Shown here piece after piece: positions 1 through 7,381 of a stretch of 64,000 nt of DNA. The position numbers and the translations under genes were made by a program. This DNA comes from Methanobrevibacter gottschalkii DSM 11977 (lineage in GTDB: Archaea > Methanobacteriota > Methanobacteria > Methanobacteriales > Methanobacteriaceae): assembly GCF_003814835.1 (NCBI RefSeq), contig NZ_RKRG01000005.1, positions 20,197-84,196 on the forward strand, read 5' to 3'. The notes beneath the pieces are model-generated. The model ran no database searches. It was not told the origin of the DNA and worked only from the letters and a program-made list of their open reading frames with translations. The first letter of the stretch is position 1, and every line of letters starts with the position of its first letter.

Positions 1-2
1 TT

Positions 3-221
3 ATTCTGAATATAAATTGTATGGATTCAAAAATGGGGTTAATATTAAAGAAAATTATTTATAATCAGATGCTTTGTGATTTAAATATTCAAATTGTGAT
101 GGAAAGCAATGCTGAATTAACAATTGATGAGTTTATATTATTGTTATTTGATTATAGATATTATGGAGTTGAATCTGGTGAAGTTAAAAATGTTAGGTAC
201 ATGATAGTGAAACAAGATTGA
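3..221 (+). CDS. unidentified ORF at window edge, probably partial or decayed
   Basis: A reading frame is open from the left edge to a TGA at 219-221, with an internal ATG at 21 and another at 69. I do not recognise the product. The short stretch ending at 64 in a different frame (stop 62-64) also looks protein-like, so this may be the 3' end of a gene from the left or a frameshifted remnant. There is no clear ribosome binding site before either ATG. Flanking sequence outside the window would settle it. Confidence 0.3.
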   Translation: MLNINCMDSKMGLILKKIIYNQMLCDLNIQIVMESNAELTIDEFILLLFDYRYYGVESGEVKNVRYMIVKQD

Positions 222-252
222 TGTACGGATTTGTACTACAATGTATAATAGT

Positions 253-266
253 AATCTTTATATAAA
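253..266 (+). promoter_or_regulatory. probable TATA box for the symporter gene
   Basis: A CTTTATATAAATAA block lies about 70 nt upstream of the symporter ATG in otherwise non-coding AT-rich DNA. It matches the archaeal TTTATATA box. A good ribosome binding site (GAGGTAA, 323-329) follows before the ATG at 336. Position and sequence are seen; promoter function is inferred. Confidence 0.45.
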
Positions 267-335
267 TAATTGTGCTAATCTAATAATGTAAATATTATAA
301 TATTTATTTATATTTTTATTTTGAGGTAATTATTT

Positions 336-1946
336 ATGAACGTAATGATTTTAGCAATCGTATTTATAATCTACATATTTTCACTTGTTTTTGTAGGTTA
401 TTATGCATACAAAAAAACTAATTCCTCTGAAGACTTTATGATTGCTGGTAAAGATACTCACCCATTCATCATGGCAATGAGTTATGGGGCTACATTTATT
501 TCGACAGCGGCTATTGTTGGTTTTGGAGGTGTTGCTAGTGAATATGGTATGAGTGTTTTATGGTTAGCATTCTTGAACATTATCATTGGGGTATTTATCG
601 CATTCGTATTTTTAGGAAAACGAACTCGTAGGATGGGCCATGCATTAAATTCATTAACTTTTCCCGAATTTTTAGGTAAACGTTTTAACAGTAACTTCAT
701 CCATTATTTCTCAGGATTAGTTATTTTCTGTGCAATGCCGCTTTATGCAGCAGTAGTATTAATTGGAGCTGCAAGATTCTTAGAGTCTTCACTATTAATT
801 GATTTCAGCATTGCTTTGCTTATATTGTCAATTATTATTACATTCTATGTATTGTTCGGTGGTATTCGTGGTGTAATGTATACTGATGCTTTACAAGGAA
901 GTATTATGGTTGTGGCTATGGTATTTTTGCTTGTATTTGTTTATTGGTTACTTGGAGGAATCGATATTGCAAACACTGCATTAACAAATATGGTCAATTT
1001 ATATCCTGCCAATGCAATTGCAACAGGAGGTACTGGATGGACGGCATTTCCAGAATTTGGAACTCCATTTTGGTGGTCACTTGTATCTTCAACACTTATT
1101 GGTGTAGGTATTGGAGTACTTGCCCAACCTTCATTAATTGTAAGATTCATGACAGTTAAATCAGATAAAGAATTAAACAGATCTGTTTTAATTGGAGGTA
1201 TTTTCATTGCAATCATGCCAACTACTGCATATATTGTAGGATCTCTTTCAAATGTGTATTTCTATGATAAGTTAGGTAAAATTGCAGTAGATGTTGTTGG
1301 AGGAAACATTGATAAGGTTATTCCAACATTTATTACAATGGCATTGCCTGAATGGTTTGTATACATTTTCTTATTGTCATTAATTGCAGCTGCTATGTCA
1401 ACAATATCTTCTCAATTGCACACTCAAGGTACTGCATTTGGTGTAGATATCTATGGTACATTAAGAAACAAATCCAAACAAAAATTAGATCAAGTAAGTA
1501 TTTCCAGAGTAGGTATTCTTATTGCTATTATTTCAGCATTAGTAATGGCATTTTCACTTCCGGGAAGTGTAGTTGCACTCGGAACAAGTTTATTCTTTGA
1601 AATCTGTGCAGCGGCATTTTTACCTGTATTTTTGGGAGCACTTTACTGGAAAGGAATCACAAGGCTCGGAGCCATTTCAGGAATTATATCTGGAACTTTA
1701 GTCAGTTTGTTCTGGTTAATGTTTGTATTCAAAAAGACTGCACTTGGACTTGGAATTTGTAAATTTGTCTTTGGTGTTGAAACATTGCTGCCTGTTGCAC
1801 CATGGCCATTTATTGATGTAATGTTGATAGCTGTTCCAATTTCAGCAATATTCACAATCGTAGTAAGTTTACTTACAAAACCTTTGGAACAAGAGGTAAT
1901 TGACAAGGCATTTGAAAACATAGATGAAAAAGGAAGTGATGCATAA
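336..1946 (+). CDS. sodium:solute symporter (SSS family)
   Basis: A 536-residue polytopic membrane protein with about 13 hydrophobic segments, the length expected of the family. Residues 33-66 hold the conserved SSS region (AGKDTHPFIMAMSYG, then STAAIVGFGG), and the Gly-rich FGGIRGVMYTDALQG motif follows mid-protein. It should import a small organic solute, such as an amino or organic acid, with Na+; the substrate cannot be read from sequence. The start is supported by GAGGTAA seven bases upstream of the ATG. The stop codon overlaps the ATG of a 37-residue partner peptide (TAATG), so the two are translationally coupled. Confidence 0.88.
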   Translation: MNVMILAIVFIIYIFSLVFVGYYAYKKTNSSEDFMIAGKDTHPFIMAMSYGATFISTAAIVGFGGVASEYGMSVLWLAFLNIIIGVFIAFVFLGKRTRRMGHALNSLTFPEFLGKRFNSNFIHYFSGLVIFCAMPLYAAVVLIGAARFLESSLLIDFSIALLILSIIITFYVLFGGIRGVMYTDALQGSIMVVAMVFLLVFVYWLLGGIDIANTALTNMVNLYPANAIATGGTGWTAFPEFGTPFWWSLVSSTLIGVGIGVLAQPSLIVRFMTVKSDKELNRSVLIGGIFIAIMPTTAYIVGSLSNVYFYDKLGKIAVDVVGGNIDKVIPTFITMALPEWFVYIFLLSLIAAAMSTISSQLHTQGTAFGVDIYGTLRNKSKQKLDQVSISRVGILIAIISALVMAFSLPGSVVALGTSLFFEICAAAFLPVFLGALYWKGITRLGAISGIISGTLVSLFWLMFVFKKTALGLGICKFVFGVETLLPVAPWPFIDVMLIAVPISAIFTIVVSLLTKPLEQEVIDKAFENIDEKGSDA

Positions 1947-2059
1947 TGATGATTTTGGGAATTGAAGACCCAATGATTTGGGGAGTATATGTCGGAATTA
2001 TCTTATCTACACTTTTATGTGTTGTTTATGGTATTGTAAACTGGAATAATGGAGATTAA
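1946..2059 (+). CDS. symporter small accessory protein (37 aa)
   Basis: A 37-residue ORF begins inside the symporter stop codon (TAATG overlap) and encodes a soluble N-terminus ending IEDPMIWG, one membrane helix (residues 13-31, VYVGIILSTLLCVVYGIV) and a short tail, VNWNNGD. Short single-helix peptides directly after SSS-family symporters recur in methanogens and bacteria and are annotated as small accessory proteins (recalled, not searched). The overlap and the helix support a real gene that probably binds the symporter in the membrane. It is easily missed because of its size. Confidence 0.7.
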   Translation: MMILGIEDPMIWGVYVGIILSTLLCVVYGIVNWNNGD

Positions 2060-2123
2060 ACTCTCTATTTATTTTTTCTTTTTTTAATAAACTTTTTATA
2101 TTTAATTTTAAATATTAGAATTC

Positions 2124-2843
2124 ATGAAAGAATTATTTAGTAATTTTGGAAGAATTCAAAAAAATGATCCTGAATTTCATGAAATATTTGAAAAATTTGC
2201 TTATGGTGAAGTATTTGAATATTCTAATTTATCTGAAAAAGAATCTATTTTAGTGACATTAGCATCATTACTTGCATGCCAATCACCTAAAGCATTTAAA
2301 AAGATTTTACTGGCGGCTCTTGACATGGACTTAACTGCCGAGGAGATTAAAGAATTACTTTATCAATCAGTTCCATATGTGGGATTTGCACGTGCACACA
2401 ACTTTTTTGGGATTGTTATTAAGGTGTTCAATAAAAAAGGCATAGAATTACCTTTGCCTAATAGATCAAATACTAATCCGGAAAATAGGCACAAAAAAGG
2501 TCGTGAACTTCAGGATAAGTACTTTGGTGCTGAAATAATTCAAATGATGAATGATAACACTCCAGCCGATCAACAGCATTTCAATAGATTTTTAGAAGGA
2601 TTCTGTTTTGGTGATTTTTACACAAGGGACGGTTTAAATGATCAAGAAAGAGAATTAATCACTTTTGTATTTTTGGCATCCTTAGGAGGATGTGAAAGCC
2701 AACTAATGGGTCATATTCAAGGTAATTTGAATGCCGGTAATGATAAAGAAAAATTAATTTCGGCATTAACTGTTGTCATGCCCTATATTGGGTTTCCAAG
2801 AACCCTTAATGCATTAAGTATTGTTAATGAAAGTTGTGAATAA
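2124..2843 (+). CDS. carboxymuconolactone decarboxylase (CMD) family protein, two domains
   Basis: A 239-residue soluble protein made of two tandem CMD-fold repeats. Domain 1 spans about residues 20-105 (LVTLASLLAC..., then ELLYQSVPYVGFARA) and domain 2 about 140-230 (ITFVFLASLGGCESQLMGH, then SALTVVMPYIGFPRT). The AhpD-type CxxC redox pair is absent; domain 2 keeps one Cys and a His (CESQLMGH). CMD proteins include protocatechuate-pathway decarboxylases and alkylhydroperoxidase-like enzymes. In a methanogen the true substrate is unknown, and a peroxide or redox role is only inferred. It stands alone between the symporter and a convergent gene. Confidence 0.8.
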   Translation: MKELFSNFGRIQKNDPEFHEIFEKFAYGEVFEYSNLSEKESILVTLASLLACQSPKAFKKILLAALDMDLTAEEIKELLYQSVPYVGFARAHNFFGIVIKVFNKKGIELPLPNRSNTNPENRHKKGRELQDKYFGAEIIQMMNDNTPADQQHFNRFLEGFCFGDFYTRDGLNDQERELITFVFLASLGGCESQLMGHIQGNLNAGNDKEKLISALTVVMPYIGFPRTLNALSIVNESCE

Positions 2844-2848
2844 AAGAG

Positions 2849-2876
2849 AATATTAATGTTTTTTAACATTAATATT
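2849..2876. terminator. bidirectional terminator hairpin between convergent genes
   Basis: A perfect 12-bp inverted repeat (AATATTAATGTT 2849-2860 and its complement 2865-2876) with a TTTT loop lies six bases after the CMD gene stop and overlaps the stop of the opposing PPOX gene. The arrangement suits termination from both sides. Confidence 0.6.
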
Positions 2877-3276
2877 TAAATTCATAGGTCTCTTCAACAT
2901 TCATCATGTTCCTTATTTCTGCGGTTGCATCATTAAGGTAGAAAACACCCATTTCCCATCCATTAGCTTCATACATTTCAGCTATTTCAGGCATAAGTTC
3001 GAATGCTTTTTCAACAATTGCATCATTTTTGGTTAAATCTGCTACTCCGTAGTATCTTAAAAAGTGTTCTCCATCCCATGCAGCTATTTCTACATTTTGA
3101 TTTGATTCTATCTGTTTATAAACTTCTTTAAAAGTTCCTACACCAAAGTAAATTTTGCCATCAATTAATAAATGGAATCCTAAGGGCCTTACTTTTGGTT
3201 TTTCTCCATATACTGTTGCAAGATAAAATACTTCTGCTTTTGATAAAATTTCATCAACTTTCTCGATATTTGACAT
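2869..3276 (-). CDS. pyridoxamine 5'-phosphate oxidase (PPOX)-fold flavin-binding protein
   Basis: A 135-residue single-domain split-barrel protein. Family signals are the N-terminal AEVFYLATVYGEKPKVRPLG strand pair, the GKIYFGVGTFKEVYKQI segment and IEIAAW-like strands near residue 75. Members bind FMN or F420, and small archaeal ones are usually uncharacterised reductases. The start at 3276 is preferred because an AGAAGTG ribosome site precedes it; an upstream ATG at 3303 would add nine residues and has no such site. It is a single gene facing the CMD gene. Confidence 0.75.
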   Translation of the reverse strand: MSNIEKVDEILSKAEVFYLATVYGEKPKVRPLGFHLLIDGKIYFGVGTFKEVYKQIESNQNVEIAAWDGEHFLRYYGVADLTKNDAIVEKAFELMPEIAEMYEANGWEMGVFYLNDATAEIRNMMNVEETYEFKY

Positions 3277-3411
3277 TTTTACACTTCTATTTGATATATT
3301 CATGTGTTTTATATTTAAACATTAGAGAAAGACTATTTGGTTTTTTTATCTCTTTATTAATTAAAATAATAACGTAATTTTTTATCTAATTTTATTTAAA
3401 AATGACTATTC

Positions 3412-3444
3412 AATGATTAATATTTTATTGAATGATTAATATTT
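3412..3444. repeat. tandem direct repeat, possible operator
   Basis: AATGATTAATATTT occurs twice, at 3412-3425 and 3431-3444, 19 bp apart start to start (about two helical turns), upstream of the FecBCD-type operon. The spacing on one face of DNA is typical of a regulator binding site. The role is inferred. Confidence 0.35.
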
Positions 3445-3566
3445 ACTTAAATAATAATTTTAAATCAAATATCTAATTATTTTATTTTTAAAATTTTTTA
3501 GAAAATTTATTAAATAACTTAGTGAAAATATATTACTATCGAATATTTTTTGATGGGGGATTTATA

Positions 3567-4673
3567 ATAGAAAAAAAGATAAAATTAATCATTTTAATGT
3601 TAATTATTTTGATAGTGTTGGGTGTTGCCACTCACTTATTTTTGACTCCTTCTAGTGTGGAAACAGAAGGCTCTAAAAATATAACTGACATGTTAAATAG
3701 AACTGTTGAAGTTCCAAATGGGGTTAATAATGTTATAGCTACTTCTCCGCCAATGACTACTGTATTATATATGCTTTCACCTGAAAAGTTAAAAGCAGTT
3801 AACTTCCAATGGACTGAAGATGAATTGAAATATGTGCCATCTGAATATGCCAATTTACCAGTTGTTGGTGGTTGGTATGGTACACAAGATGGGAGCTATG
3901 AAGAATTTATTGCTGCTGAACCCGATATTGTGATTGAATCTATTGATGAAGGGGGGGATGGTGATGCATTCACTGTTCAGGAACGTCAAGATAAATTTGG
4001 CAAAATTCCAGTTCTTGCCGTTAAAGACACTACAAATGTTGAAAAAATAGGAGATTCCATTTCATTCATGGGTGAAGTTATAGGTACGGAAGACAAAGCT
4101 AATCAACTTAATGAGTTTAATACTAAATATTTGGATATTGTACATGATAAATCATCTAAATTAGTGGATAGTAATAAAAAAACAGTTTATTATGCAGCGA
4201 GTAGTGATGGTTTACAAACTTACCCGTCAGGTGCTTCTCATGGTCAATTGATTGATTTGATTGGGGGGAAAAATGTTGCTGATTCATTAAATCAAGGTAA
4301 TACTACTTCAGGTGTACAAGTATCCATTGAACAGGTAATTAAGTTGGATCCGGATGTTATAATAACTAATGATATGCATTTCTATAATAAAGTGTATAAT
4401 GATTCAAGTTGGGCTCATTTGAAAGCTGTTAAAAATAAAAAGGTTTATGTATCTCCACAATCTCCATTTAAATGGTTTGATAAACCTGTTGGTGCTAATA
4501 TGATTATTGGTGTTCCATGGACTGCTAAAGTAATCTATCCTGAAGATTATAAAGATATTAATATGGTGGATGTAACTAAAGAGTTCTATAGTAATTTCTA
4601 TCATTTTGATTTAAATGATAATCAGGCAAAAGAGATTTTACTTGATTCAGGACTTAAAGAATCAAATTTATAG
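3567..4673 (+). CDS. iron/metal-chelate ABC transporter substrate-binding protein (FecB/BtuF-like)
   Basis: A periplasmic-binding-like protein of about 368 residues with an N-terminal hydrophobic signal/anchor and a FecB/BtuF-type body (NRTVEVPNGVNNVIATSPP near the start of the mature part, then AAEPDIVIES and KLDPDVIITND). It delivers a chelated metal or cobalamin-like ligand to the permease encoded 9 nt downstream. Start choice is unusual. The frame is open from a GTG at 3522, which has no ribosome site, while GGGGGA (3555-3560) sits six bases before an ATA codon at 3567 that would give a compact Lys-rich signal peptide. The next ATG (3597) would cut into the hydrophobic segment. Confidence 0.82.
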   Translation: MEKKIKLIILMLIILIVLGVATHLFLTPSSVETEGSKNITDMLNRTVEVPNGVNNVIATSPPMTTVLYMLSPEKLKAVNFQWTEDELKYVPSEYANLPVVGGWYGTQDGSYEEFIAAEPDIVIESIDEGGDGDAFTVQERQDKFGKIPVLAVKDTTNVEKIGDSISFMGEVIGTEDKANQLNEFNTKYLDIVHDKSSKLVDSNKKTVYYAASSDGLQTYPSGASHGQLIDLIGGKNVADSLNQGNTTSGVQVSIEQVIKLDPDVIITNDMHFYNKVYNDSSWAHLKAVKNKKVYVSPQSPFKWFDKPVGANMIIGVPWTAKVIYPEDYKDINMVDVTKEFYSNFYHFDLNDNQAKEILLDSGLKESNL

Positions 4674-4682
4674 GGTAATATT

Positions 4683-5696
4683 ATGGATAATGATTCAAAG
4701 GATGTTATTAGTATCATACTTTTAATTTTTCTCCCTATTATTTTATTTTTCACCTCATTTTTATTGGGCAGATATCCTATTAGTCCAATAGATGTGATAA
4801 ATACTATATTGTGCCCAATATTCCCACAATTGGAAGTTTCACCAACTATAACTACTATTGTCTTTGAAATTAGACTTCCAAGGATTATTGCAGCTATTGT
4901 AGTTGGGGCTGCACTTGCGATGGCAGGAGCTGCATTTCAGAGTATTTTTAAAAATCCTCTTGTCTCTCCGGATTTACTTGGTGTGTCTAATGGTGCAGGT
5001 TTTGGGGCGGCATTGGCAATTTTAATAAGTGGTGCAGGTGTTGTAACTCAAATATTTGCATTTGCTTTTGGAATTATTTCTGTTTCAGTCACTTATTTAA
5101 TTTCAAGAGCATATAAAGCTGGTGGAATTTTAATATTGGTATTATCTGGAGTTGCAATCTCTGCATTTTTCAGTGCATTAATTTCAGCTATTAAATTTAT
5201 AGCCGATCCAGATGATAAATTGCCCGAGATTGTTTACTGGTTAATGGGAAGTTTGGCTTCTATTACGATGGATCAATTAATAATGATTATTATTCCAATA
5301 ATTGTTGGTATGATTATTCTTTTAACTCTTAGATGGCATATGAATTTACTTGCTATGGGTGATGAAGAAGCTCAATCTTTGGGTTTAAATCCAACAAGAG
5401 TAAGGCTATTGATTATTGCAGGTTGTACTTTATTAACTTCTGCAGCAGTTTCTGTAAGTGGAATAATTGGTTGGATTGGTCTTGTTATTCCACATATGGC
5501 TCGTATGATAGTTGGTCCTGATAATAAGATATTAATCCCCGCTTCATTAAGCTTTGGCGCAAGTTTCCTGTTATTGATTGATAATATTTCAAGAGCCATA
5601 ATTTCAATTGAAATTCCGATTGGTATATTGACAGCTATTATAGGTGTTCCTATTTTTTTATACTTACTTAAAAGGGGGTATTCTGAATGGGCATAA
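4683..5696 (+). CDS. FecCD-family ABC transporter permease
   Basis: A 337-residue membrane protein with 9-10 hydrophobic segments and the FecCD signature early on (AAIVVGAALAMAGAAFQSIF then NPLVSPDLLGVSNGAGFGA). Late motifs GIIGWIGLVIPHMARM and the IPIGILTAIIGVPIF coupling region are also present. It forms the membrane channel for iron-siderophore, heme or cobamide uptake with the flanking binding protein and ATPase. Its 3' end overlaps the ATPase gene by 10 bases, indicating one transcript. Confidence 0.92.
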   Translation: MDNDSKDVISIILLIFLPIILFFTSFLLGRYPISPIDVINTILCPIFPQLEVSPTITTIVFEIRLPRIIAAIVVGAALAMAGAAFQSIFKNPLVSPDLLGVSNGAGFGAALAILISGAGVVTQIFAFAFGIISVSVTYLISRAYKAGGILILVLSGVAISAFFSALISAIKFIADPDDKLPEIVYWLMGSLASITMDQLIMIIIPIIVGMIILLTLRWHMNLLAMGDEEAQSLGLNPTRVRLLIIAGCTLLTSAAVSVSGIIGWIGLVIPHMARMIVGPDNKILIPASLSFGASFLLLIDNISRAIISIEIPIGILTAIIGVPIFLYLLKRGYSEWA

Positions 5697-6490
5697 CTAA
5701 TAATTTTTATGAGGTTAAAAATATTTCATTTTCGTATGATGGCAATGAAATATTCTCAGATATTAGTTTTTCAATTGAAAAAGGAGATGTATTGTGTATT
5801 TTAGGGCCGAACGGTACTGGAAAAACAACGTTAATAAAATGTCTTAATGGATTACATGAAATCGGTTCTGGTGAAATTTTAATTAAAGGGAAAAATATTA
5901 AAAAATTATCATTTAAAGAAATATCTAGAAATATTGGTTACATCCCTCAAAATCACGCACCTTCATTTCCATTTAAAGTAATTGATGTTGTGCTTATGGG
6001 AAGAGCACCATATTTAAATTTAATTGATGCTCCTAGAAAAAAAGACATGGGAATTGCATTAAATTCTTTAAAGACTTTGGGTATTGACAATCTCAAAGAT
6101 AAAGAATACACTAACTTAAGTGGTGGTGAGATGCAATTAGTATTCTTGGCAAGAATATTATGTCAACAACCTGATATTTTGATATTGGATGAACCAACTT
6201 CTCATTTGGATTTTGGAAATCAAATTAAACTTTTGGAAATTATTGATAATTTGGCGGCATCCGGACTTTCAATTATCATGTCTTCTCATTTTCCTGATCA
6301 TGCTTTTTTAAGTTCAAATAAAGTTGCTATTATGAAAGATGGTTGTTTTATAGATTTTGGAAGTCCTAATGATGTTGTAACTGAAGAAAATTTAAAAAAA
6401 GCATATTCAATTGATGTAAAGTTAATTGAATTGGAAAATAAAAGAAAAGTTTGTGTTCCTTTAAAAACAAACTTTGAATTAAGTTTATAA
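5687..6490 (+). CDS. ABC transporter ATP-binding protein (FecE/BtuD type)
   Basis: A 267-residue ATPase with Walker A GPNGTGKT (residues 40-47), Q-loop YIPQNH, ABC signature LSGGE (144-148), Walker B LILDEP (165-170) and a switch His in MSSHFPDHA. It powers the FecB/FecCD importer encoded immediately upstream. The start lies inside the permease gene after an AAGGGGGT ribosome site. The next gene, an FmdE-family protein, follows after only 9 bases, so the whole set is one operon. Confidence 0.92.
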   Translation: MGITNNFYEVKNISFSYDGNEIFSDISFSIEKGDVLCILGPNGTGKTTLIKCLNGLHEIGSGEILIKGKNIKKLSFKEISRNIGYIPQNHAPSFPFKVIDVVLMGRAPYLNLIDAPRKKDMGIALNSLKTLGIDNLKDKEYTNLSGGEMQLVFLARILCQQPDILILDEPTSHLDFGNQIKLLEIIDNLAASGLSIIMSSHFPDHAFLSSNKVAIMKDGCFIDFGSPNDVVTEENLKKAYSIDVKLIELENKRKVCVPLKTNFELSL

Positions 6491-6499
6491 GGTGATTAT

Positions 6500-7069
6500 A
6501 TGAATGAACAAGATTATGATGAACAATTAGCAAAAGCAGCGAAGTTTCACGGTCATATATGTGGTGGAATTGCAATAGGAACTAAATTGGCAATGTATGG
6601 GCTTGAATTGCTTGGAATGGAGTTCAATCAAAAACATAAAAATTTAATTGTATTTTTAGAAATTGACAGGTGTATGTCTGATGCAGTTCAGTCTGTTACT
6701 GGTTGTTCTATGGGTAAAAGAACTCTTAAACAAATGTATTATGGTAAATTTGCAGCTACTTTTTATAATCAGGATACTGGTGAAGCTTTAAGGATTACTG
6801 ATGCAGATGCTAATAAAAAATTCAAAGATGAAGAAACAAAAGAAGAAATGATTGATCGTTTTAGAAGAACTCTCCCTGAAGAGCTATTTAAAGTGAATAA
6901 AGTAAAAATCGAATTAAATCCTGGAGATATGCCTGGCAAACCTTATACAACAACATTTTGTTCTGTATGTGGTGAAAAAGTATCTGATGGTCGTCATATA
7001 CTTAGGGGCGGTAAACCTATTTGCAGGTCTTGTGCTGAAGGATCATATTATGAATTAATTGAAGATTAA
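6500..7069 (+). CDS. FmdE family protein (formylmethanofuran dehydrogenase subunit E-like)
   Basis: A 189-residue protein with the FmdE signature FHGHICGGIAIGTKLA (residues 14-29), the conserved DRCMSDAVQSVTGCSMGKRTL segment (described as two parts: DRCMSDAVQ and TGCSMGKRTL) and a C-terminal zinc ribbon (CSVC then CRSC). FmdE was named for co-purifying with Mo-formylmethanofuran dehydrogenase, but many homologues sit beside metal or cobamide transporters. Here it is the last gene of a FecBCD-type operon behind a GGTGAT ribosome site, so a role in metal or tetrapyrrole handling is at least as likely as one in the dehydrogenase itself. Confidence 0.85.
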   Translation: MNEQDYDEQLAKAAKFHGHICGGIAIGTKLAMYGLELLGMEFNQKHKNLIVFLEIDRCMSDAVQSVTGCSMGKRTLKQMYYGKFAATFYNQDTGEALRITDADANKKFKDEETKEEMIDRFRRTLPEELFKVNKVKIELNPGDMPGKPYTTTFCSVCGEKVSDGRHILRGGKPICRSCAEGSYYELIED

Positions 7070-7381
7070 TTTATAACATTATTCTATTTTATTCTTTAAA
7101 ATTTTTATTTTTTATTTTAACTACTTATATTTTTTATATTATACTTTAAAATTAATTTTAAATTTATTTTAATTATTTTAACATCAATTATATGTTTAAT
7201 TAATTTTTTAATAATTTCTTTCGATATGTTTATATATTCATGTTGGTTAAATATTAAATTATAATAATGGATCTATGGGTGGAATATTTGATTTAATTAT
7301 CAATGAAAATATTGATATTTTTAAATGTTCCTATTTACCAATGGTTTTTATTATGTAATTAATGGATTAGGGAGGTGAAAT
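7070..7381 (+). promoter_or_regulatory. intergenic region with promoter of the first adhesin gene
   Basis: A 312-bp AT-rich gap without a credible gene. T-rich runs just after 7070 probably end the upstream operon. TCGATATG followed by TTTATATATT (7221-7238) looks like an upstream element plus TATA box. This leaves a leader of about 120 nt before the strong ribosome site GGGAGGTG just before the ATG at 7382. No RNA gene is recognisable here. Confidence 0.4.
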
